Shown in pieces: positions 58,601 to 64,000 of a stretch of DNA of 64,000 nt (positions within the stretch are counted from its first letter, which is position 1; each line of letters begins with the position of its first letter). This DNA comes from Anaerolinea sp. (lineage in GTDB: Bacteria > Chloroflexota > Anaerolineae > Anaerolineales > Anaerolineaceae): contig DYEC01000001.1 in NCBI GenBank assembly GCA_020725865.1, forward strand, positions 124,001-188,000, read 5' to 3'. Made by a program: the position numbers and the translations under genes. The notes under the pieces were generated by a model. The model had not been told where the DNA came from. It was given only the letters and a program-made list of their open reading frames with translations, and did no database searches.

Positions 58601-59629
58601 TCAGTCGCCCAGTGACTCAGCAACCATATCGCTGAGCAAGCTGGCAATAAAACGAACCGTTGAAATGGCTCGTCCATACGACATCCGTATTGGTCCTAAC
58701 ACTCCTAGCGTACCAGTAACCACACCCGGAGCGCCATAGCGCGCCAACACCATTGAACACTGACGCAGCTCATCCCAGGCGCCCTCACCACCGATCAACA
58801 CCTGAACACCGCCAATGTTCGCGTTCAATACAGTACGTGAGAGCAAATCATATAACAATGAACGCTCCTCTAACAGCCGCAGGGCGCGTCGTGCCTCTGA
58901 TGAGGCAGAAAACTCCGGTTCCGCCAGCACGTTGGTTAGACCATCCAGGTATACCTCACCTGAGGTCAGTGAATCAGCCTGATTCATATCTTCAACAACC
59001 CAATCCACCACATCTTCATCCAGCCCATGGAGCTGACCACGCATCTGTGTGACCTCGTCGGCAGTTTTCCCTTGGAGTAACTGTGTAACCCGAGCCGCCG
59101 TTTCAGAAAGCTGTTCTTGCTGAACTGGCTCAGGCAATGTTAACAAACGCTGATGAATACCACCCCCCGCCGTTACCAGCACCATTAACACCTGACGACC
59201 TCTTGTGGAAATTAATTCCAGATGTTTCAAGCGTGCTCGTTCGGGATGTGGTGCGGTCACCAATGAAGCTGCACGGGCTTGATGCGCCAAAACTGAAGCT
59301 GCCAGACGCATCCATTCGTCTATGTCATGCCGTGTCTGATAAAACTGATGACTGATCATGCGACGGGTGGCATCCGGAAGCTCAGTTTCACGCAGCAAAC
59401 GCCCCACGAAATAGCGATAACCCTCCTCCGTCGGTACGCGTCCAGCAGAAGTATGCGGCTGGCGCAAATACCCCAGATCGGTTAATACCGCCATCTCATT
59501 GCGCACAGTGGCCGGGCTCATCTCCAAGTTATATTGCTCAACCAGATTTTTAGAGCCAACCGGCGCAGCTGTTCGGGTATATTCGTGTATTACCAGCGTC
59601 AAAATAAATTTTTGTCGTTCCGTTAACAT
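58601..59629 (-). CDS. hrcA: Heat-inducible transcription repressor HrcA
   Basis: This repressor binds the CIRCE operator; 342 residues. The N-terminal winged helix has LTERQKFILTLVIHEYTRTA, GSKNLVEQYNLEMSPATVRNEM and LGYLRQPHTSAGRVPTEEGYR. The C-terminal domain has GAWDELRQCSMVLARYG and GVLGPIRMSYGRAISTVRFI. It is the first gene of the operon, 16 bases after the CIRCE element, so it represses its own operon. Confidence 0.97.
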   Translation of the reverse strand: MLTERQKFILTLVIHEYTRTAAPVGSKNLVEQYNLEMSPATVRNEMAVLTDLGYLRQPHTSAGRVPTEEGYRYFVGRLLRETELPDATRRMISHQFYQTRHDIDEWMRLAASVLAHQARAASLVTAPHPERARLKHLELISTRGRQVLMVLVTAGGGIHQRLLTLPEPVQQEQLSETAARVTQLLQGKTADEVTQMRGQLHGLDEDVVDWVVEDMNQADSLTSGEVYLDGLTNVLAEPEFSASSEARRALRLLEERSLLYDLLSRTVLNANIGGVQVLIGGEGAWDELRQCSMVLARYGAPGVVTGTLGVLGPIRMSYGRAISTVRFIASLLSDMVAESLGD

Positions 59630-59644
59630 CTTTACCTGTCATTT

Positions 59645-59671
59645 TTAGCACTCTCAATATCAGAGTGCTAA
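59645..59671 (-). promoter_or_regulatory. CIRCE operator
   Basis: TTAGCACTC, nine bases, GAGTGCTAA: a perfect match to the HrcA-binding inverted repeat. It lies just downstream of the -10 box, where bound HrcA would block transcription at normal temperature. Confidence 0.97.
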
Positions 59672-59684
59672 AACTCCGCATTAC

Positions 59685-59713
59685 ATCATACCATGCCTGC
59701 ATCCTTGCGTCAA
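59685..59713 (-). promoter_or_regulatory. Sigma-A-type promoter of the heat-shock operon
   Basis: Read leftward, TTGACG (59713-59708) and TATGAT (59690-59685) are separated by 17 bases. The start would lie at about 59678, next to CIRCE. Confidence 0.88.
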
Positions 59714-59742
59714 GAAACCCTGAATGTTTCTGATAAAATATT

Positions 59743-59770
59743 TATAATCCGCCCGGTCAAATGATTGACC
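59743..59770 (+). promoter_or_regulatory. -10 box and palindrome upstream of kamA
   Basis: TATAAT at 59743-59748 is followed by GGTCAA, ATGA, TTGACC (59755-59770), a 6-bp inverted repeat over the predicted start. It may be an operator. The -35 region is poor, so the promoter is tentative. Confidence 0.4.
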
Positions 59771-59847
59771 CGCCATAGTTTTGCCTATACAATCATATTG
59801 GCTTCCTTATCGGTTGCAATTATTTGACCATCTGAAAGGGAAAATCT

Positions 59848-61191
59848 ATGACCAAAATTCCTTTTCCTTCCAAACGTGCCCCAATTTACCGCGATATTCC
59901 CGATGAGCAATGGAATAACTGGCGCTGGCAGCTTGCCAACCGCTTGAACAGTAGTGAAGATTTTGACAAGGTACTGCAACTGACCGAAAGCGAGCGGAAA
60001 GCCCTTAATACTCAGGGATTGTTTCGGGTAGATATCACGCCATATTTTGTCTCATTGATTGATCCAGAGGATCCCAATGATCCCATTCGAAAGCAAGTCA
60101 TCCCGACCGCTGAAGAAATTGTCCCCTTTACAGGTATGATGGAGGATTCTCTGGCAGAGGACCGTCACTCGCCTGTGCCTGGACTGGTACATCGCTATCC
60201 AGATCGAGTATTGATGCTGGTAACTACGCAGTGCGCTTCTTACTGCCGTTACTGCACCCGCTCACGAATTGTGGGTGACCCCTCTGCTACCTTCTCACGT
60301 GCCGAGTTTGAAGCGCAAATTGAGTACCTTATGCACACTCCACAAGTGCGTGATGTACTACTCTCCGGGGGCGACCCGCTGACACTCGCACCAAAAATCT
60401 TGGAGGAATTGCTTGCAAGACTGCGCGAAATTCCCCATATAGAAATCCTGCGCATTGGTACGCGAGTTCCAGTATTCTTACCCATGCGAATCACCGATGA
60501 GCTTTGCGAGATGCTACAAAAATATCATCCGCTCTGGATGAATGTTCATGTTAATCACCCCAACGAAATCACACAGGAGCTGGCACAAGCCTGTGATAAG
60601 CTGACCCGTGCTGGTATTCCTCTTGGCAATCAGGCAGTATTGCTGGCAGGGGTGAATGATTGTGTTCACATCCAACGTAAACTAGTGCAGGACTTAATCC
60701 GCATCAGGGTGCGCCCTTACTACCTGTACCAGTGCGATTTAGTGGAGGGTGCTGGTCACTTCCGTACTCCGGTTGCAAAGGGCATTGAGATCATCGAGGG
60801 CTTGCGCGGACACACCAGCGGCTTCGCCGTGCCGGCTTACATCATTGATGCACCCGGCGGTGGTGGAAAAATCCCTGTGATGCCCAATTATCAGATTAGC
60901 ATGTCTGATCATAAGATTGTGTTGCGAAATTATGAGGGTTTCATCACCACTTACGAAGAACCTGTTGAATATAAACCTCATGACCCAAAAACCTGCTACT
61001 ATTGCCAGAATAAGCGCCCTGAGCCTGGGCAGGAAGGTGTGCATGGTTTGTTGGACGGTCAAGATATGTTCATCAAACCTGAAGGATTTGATTCACTGCA
61101 TAATCGCGGCGGTGGATTACACCGATTACGTTCAGATCAGCAAAAATGGAAGCCGCTTGGAATAGGTTCTGTTGATGAAGACAACCAATGA
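59848..61191 (+). CDS. kamA: Lysine 2,3-aminomutase
   Basis: This radical-SAM, PLP-dependent enzyme moves the alpha-amino group of lysine to the beta carbon; 447 residues. The cluster motif is CASYCRYC near residue 131. The PLP-lysine region is DAPGGGGKIPVMPNY near residue 340. Asp in LAGVNDCVHIQRKL and in YLYQCDLVEGAGHFRT correspond to the two aspartates that hold lysine's epsilon-amino group, which favours lysine over glutamate. KGIEIIEGLRGHTSGFAVPA is highly conserved. The beta-lysine acetyltransferase or fermentation genes (kamDE, kdd) are not in the window, so the product's fate (osmolyte or energy) is open. Confidence 0.93.
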   Translation: MTKIPFPSKRAPIYRDIPDEQWNNWRWQLANRLNSSEDFDKVLQLTESERKALNTQGLFRVDITPYFVSLIDPEDPNDPIRKQVIPTAEEIVPFTGMMEDSLAEDRHSPVPGLVHRYPDRVLMLVTTQCASYCRYCTRSRIVGDPSATFSRAEFEAQIEYLMHTPQVRDVLLSGGDPLTLAPKILEELLARLREIPHIEILRIGTRVPVFLPMRITDELCEMLQKYHPLWMNVHVNHPNEITQELAQACDKLTRAGIPLGNQAVLLAGVNDCVHIQRKLVQDLIRIRVRPYYLYQCDLVEGAGHFRTPVAKGIEIIEGLRGHTSGFAVPAYIIDAPGGGGKIPVMPNYQISMSDHKIVLRNYEGFITTYEEPVEYKPHDPKTCYYCQNKRPEPGQEGVHGLLDGQDMFIKPEGFDSLHNRGGGLHRLRSDQQKWKPLGIGSVDEDNQ

Positions 61192-61265
61192 GAAATTAAC
61201 GCCAAACCTGCCGAGAAGAGTAAAATAGTTACAAAATACGATAAATAAATAAGGAGAAACTCTTT

Positions 61266-62225
61266 ATGCACTACCGCCGATTGGGACGTTCCGGTTTGAA
61301 AGTCAGCGAAATCTCGCTGGGAGCTTGGGTCACTTTTGGAACGCAAATTGATCAAAATATTGCTTCCAACTTAATTCATGCCGCTTATGATCAGGGTATT
61401 AACTTCTTTGACAACGCTGATGTTTATGCCAATGGTCAAGCAGAAATTATCATGGGTAAAGCTATCCGTGATCTGCCGCGCGAGGCATTGGTAATCTCAA
61501 GCAAGGTTTTCTGGCCCACCATGCCAGGCCCAAACGGGCGTGGTCTTTCGCGTAAGCATGTGGTCGAGTCACTGCATGCATCGCTCAAACGGTTGGAATT
61601 GGATTACCTCGACTTATATTTTTGCCACCGTTTCGATCCCGATACCCCTGTTGAGGAAGTGGTTTATACAATGGATACCTTGATCCGACAAGGCAAAATT
61701 CTGTACTGGGGTACTTCTGAATGGGAAGCTGCTCAGATTGTTCAAGCGTATGGTGTGGCACAGAGATACAATCTCGCTCCTCCCACCATGGAACAGCCCC
61801 AATACAATATGTTTCATCGAAAGCGCGTTGAAATTGAACTTTCTCCAATCTGTAAAGAGTTTGGTCTGGGGCTGACCACCTGGAGTCCGCTCTACTTTGG
61901 AATCCTGTCCGGTAAGTACAATGAGGGTATTCCTGAGGGTAGCCGTGCCTCTTTGGAAGATATGGCATGGATTCGCGACCGGATCACCCCAGATCGAATC
62001 GCTATTGTTCGCCAGCTCACTTCACTGGCGCAAGAATTGGGTGTTACAACTGCCCAACTTGCCATCGCTTGGTTATTGCGCCGTAAGGAAGTCAGCAGTG
62101 TGATCACCGGCGCCACACGTTTGGAGCAACTCGATGAAAATCTGGGTGCAGCCGAAGCCGTGGAACTGCTTACCGATGATGTGCAGGAACAAATAGAACA
62201 GATCTTAGGAAACACCCCAGAGTAG
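61266..62225 (+). CDS. Aldo/keto reductase, voltage-gated K+ channel beta-subunit-like
   Basis: This NADPH-dependent reductase has 319 residues with a TIM-barrel fold. The N-terminus is MHYRRLGRSGLKVSEISLGAW (first 20: the family signature), followed by FFDNADVYANGQAE, the catalytic Lys in VISSKVFW, and His in LYFCHRFDPDTP. The cofactor loop is TTWSPLYFGILSGKYN, and QLAIAWLLRRKEVSSVITGA closes the barrel. The physiological substrate is unknown. SD AAGGAG lies before the ATG. It is followed at 25 bases by the glycosyltransferase gene. Confidence 0.93.
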   Translation: MHYRRLGRSGLKVSEISLGAWVTFGTQIDQNIASNLIHAAYDQGINFFDNADVYANGQAEIIMGKAIRDLPREALVISSKVFWPTMPGPNGRGLSRKHVVESLHASLKRLELDYLDLYFCHRFDPDTPVEEVVYTMDTLIRQGKILYWGTSEWEAAQIVQAYGVAQRYNLAPPTMEQPQYNMFHRKRVEIELSPICKEFGLGLTTWSPLYFGILSGKYNEGIPEGSRASLEDMAWIRDRITPDRIAIVRQLTSLAQELGVTTAQLAIAWLLRRKEVSSVITGATRLEQLDENLGAAEAVELLTDDVQEQIEQILGNTPE

Positions 62226-62250
62226 TCTCACCAAGTCTGGTAACTTTATC

Positions 62251-63900
62251 ATGTCTACACAACAGACGCGGTCCCTGCTTATCATCCTCAGCCTTGGATT
62301 GCTCTACTTTATTACATTCATTCCTGTCAACCTGATGGGTGCCAGGGATGTCAACATGCTGGCGCTGTTTGAGGTAGATGAGTACGCACAGTACCCGCAT
62401 GTTTTGAGGATGCTCCAATCGGGCGAGACCACCTATCAGACCCTGCGCAATTTCTTCATTTACCTGCACTACTTTTACGGCTATCCTTTCTACTTCTTTT
62501 CTGCGTTGGCATTGATGCCCCTCCGATCCAATTTTGGGCCTGGTTGGGAAAATCAAACCCAGCAAATAGTGCTGATTCTTCGACAGCTAATCAATGTTCT
62601 CCCAATGTTGAGCGCAGTGGGGTTGTTGGTGTATCTCCAGACCCGTTTGCGTTCCTGGTGGCGCTCGGCTGGGCTATTCGTTTTCCTGCTGGCTTGCCCG
62701 GCAGTGGTGGTTAATAATCTTTGGTGGCATCCAGACAGCCTGGTGTTCTTCTTCATTGTCTTGACATTCTTCTTCCTTGACCGTGATGATTTACGTTTTG
62801 GTAAGCACTTCTGGCTGGCAGCCGCTGCCTGCGGGCTGGCAATTGGCACAAAGCATTTGGGAGTTTTTTTTGTTCTGGCAGTTCCAGCTTACCTCGTCTC
62901 GGGTATCATTGCAAAACGATTGACCCTGAAAAAAGCAGTACGCAATGGCGCACTTTTTATCCTTGTGATGTTACTGTCCATCGTCATTTCTAACCCACTG
63001 TTGCTTTTACCTCAAGAACGTGCTGCGATCATTTCCACCCAGGTCGCTCAGTTCCGACAAACCTCAGTGGGCATCCTGACCGCAAATACCAGTTCATTCT
63101 TTGAGAAAGGCAGTTATCCGGAAGACTTTCGCATCCATTATGGGGAATGGTTCTTTGTCCTGCTGAGCTTCCTTGCTTTGGGAATTGGCATCGCCCGATC
63201 AGAAAGCCGCCGTCTGAATGTTCTGATACTGGCATGGATCATACCACTGGCGCTGGTTTTGCTTAATGTTGGCACACGCCGTACGCACTACTTTCTGCCG
63301 CTCATTCTGCCACTGTACTCCTCGCTGGTTCATTTTTTTCCTGAAACAATCACTATTCCGAAAAGAAATGCCTGGGTTGCTCTGCGCAGTCGCACCATCC
63401 GCCTGTTACGCTGGCTGATGATCATCCCCGCTATTCCGATGCTTTTTCAATTTGCGCTTTTCATCACAACAGATGTGACAATTTACTCGCGCCATCTATG
63501 GCGCGAACTGACCTCACCCAGCCTAGCATTTTATCAGAGTTTACAAGATGTCTTGAAACCGATGCCTCAGCCCCCGCGAGTTGTTTATCGAGACTGGCGT
63601 ATTTATTATCCGGGACAGCCGGGGCAACAGGTTGAGATGAACTGGGATATGGCAACCTACCCATATATCCGCGACTTGAAACCGGATTTAATCCTGCTGG
63701 AACACGAGAATCTGGCACTGTTTTCCAAGCCTGAAGTAATCGAAAAAGCTGCCAATCCGGGCAATATGCGCCTAATCCATGAGTTCTACCGCGACGCGGC
63801 GCTGGATACCGTCGAAGGTTACCGAACTGTCTATCAGAACAGCTTTGCCAGCGCGCTGATTAGTGAAGCTCTCTTCAACCAATACTTCAAAAATCCTTAA
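62251..63900 (+). CDS. Polytopic GT-C-type glycosyltransferase (GT39/ArnT-like)
   Basis: This membrane protein has 549 residues with about 11-13 helices. The first outer loop carries acidic residues in ALFEVDEYAQYPHVLRML near residue 40, the position of the catalytic Asp/Glu in GT-C enzymes that use lipid-linked sugar donors. NNLWWHPDSLVFFFIVLTFF and GTKHLGVFFVLAVPAYLVS are typical internal segments. The C-terminal 120 residues form a soluble outer domain. It probably modifies a cell-surface polymer or protein. No acceptor can be named. Confidence 0.82.
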   Translation: MSTQQTRSLLIILSLGLLYFITFIPVNLMGARDVNMLALFEVDEYAQYPHVLRMLQSGETTYQTLRNFFIYLHYFYGYPFYFFSALALMPLRSNFGPGWENQTQQIVLILRQLINVLPMLSAVGLLVYLQTRLRSWWRSAGLFVFLLACPAVVVNNLWWHPDSLVFFFIVLTFFFLDRDDLRFGKHFWLAAAACGLAIGTKHLGVFFVLAVPAYLVSGIIAKRLTLKKAVRNGALFILVMLLSIVISNPLLLLPQERAAIISTQVAQFRQTSVGILTANTSSFFEKGSYPEDFRIHYGEWFFVLLSFLALGIGIARSESRRLNVLILAWIIPLALVLLNVGTRRTHYFLPLILPLYSSLVHFFPETITIPKRNAWVALRSRTIRLLRWLMIIPAIPMLFQFALFITTDVTIYSRHLWRELTSPSLAFYQSLQDVLKPMPQPPRVVYRDWRIYYPGQPGQQVEMNWDMATYPYIRDLKPDLILLEHENLALFSKPEVIEKAANPGNMRLIHEFYRDAALDTVEGYRTVYQNSFASALISEALFNQYFKNP

Positions 63901-63906
63901 AAATGG

Positions 63907-63950
63907 AACCGGACGGGGTATAAGAAATGGCCCCATCCGGTTTTGTATTT
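63907..63950. terminator. Terminator between convergent genes
   Basis: AACCGGA-C-GGGG and CCCC-A-TCCGGTT form an 11-pair stem with one mismatch, followed by TTGTATTT rightward. Read leftward it is followed by CCATTTTTAAGG. It could act in both directions. Confidence 0.7.
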
Positions 63951-63955
63951 AATCT

Positions 63956-64000
63956 CTATTGGCTTCTAATTTTCGCACCCAGTTCCTGTTCCAGCCTTCG
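63956..64000 (-). CDS. C-terminal end of a leftward gene, rest outside the window
   Basis: The frame entering from the right edge reads RRLEQELGAKIRSQ and a TAG stop (63958-63956). The short piece looks coding and sits properly against the terminator, but 14 residues are too few to assign a family. Confidence 0.35.
   Translation of the reverse strand, partial: RRLEQELGAKIRSQ

Overview
The window most resembles the chromosome of a Chloroflexota bacterium of the Anaerolineae type. This is an inference from gene content; no rRNA gene or other direct marker is present. The signs are lipoproteins with long Pro/Ala/Glu/Thr/Lys spacers after the lipidated cysteine, an HrcA/CIRCE heat-shock operon, T-box control of tRNA synthetases, a corrinoid uptake operon under a cobalamin riboswitch, and an ion-pumping [NiFe] hydrogenase. 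Together these suggest an anaerobic, fermentative, peptide- and sugar-scavenging monoderm. I recognise no tRNA or rRNA gene, CRISPR array or prophage.

Layout. 1-5091: a peptide ABC importer, with its ATPase gene leftward and its binding protein and two permeases rightward. The binding protein appears circularly permuted. 5147-11080: a giant alpha-2-macroglobulin-like surface protein that lacks the thioester. 11087-11614: a PhaR-type regulator. 11748-20483: a GntR regulator with a palindromic operator, then an eight-gene-scale carbohydrate locus: binding protein, two permeases, amidohydrolase, zinc dehydrogenase, FGGY kinase and DhnA-type aldolase, with no ATPase of its own. 20533-25084: promoter, cobalamin riboswitch, terminator, btuF-btuC-btuD, a second BtuF-like protein without a signal peptide, and a corrinoid adenosyltransferase. 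25179-30682: HAD phosphatase, small membrane protein, C-terminal processing protease, DUF429-like protein, UbiA prenyltransferase, and two leftward genes of unknown role. 30684-32284: serS with its T-box leader. 32320-33006: a regulator with a degenerate receiver domain.

33437-41918 is an eleven-gene operon for a membrane-bound group 4 [NiFe] hydrogenase. It has complex I-like and Mrp-like membrane subunits and ends in a HycI-type maturation protease. Both nickel-binding motifs are intact, and the large subunit keeps a 27-residue tail of the kind HycI removes. It probably couples ferredoxin oxidation and H2 evolution to ion pumping.

42066-48512: a CDF metal transporter with a duplicated cytosolic domain, a beta-hydroxyacid dehydrogenase, a membrane Ser/Thr kinase with a lectin-like sensor, and an unknown protein with a nucleoside-phosphorylase-like C-terminus. 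48587-51642: valS with its T-box leader. 51650-52516: an eroded insertion sequence with recognisable 24-bp terminal inverted repeats. 52523-53936: a nicotinate phosphoribosyltransferase-like gene. 53937-59713: the leftward hrcA-grpE-dnaK-dnaJ-prmA operon behind a sigma-A promoter and a perfect CIRCE. 59848-63900: a lysine 2,3-aminomutase, an aldo/keto reductase and a GT-C glycosyltransferase.

Best candidates for a closer look are the permuted binding protein, the eleven-gene hydrogenase operon, the uncharacterised sugar or polyol pathway, the signal-less BtuF next to the adenosyltransferase, and the 569-residue phosphorylase-like protein.
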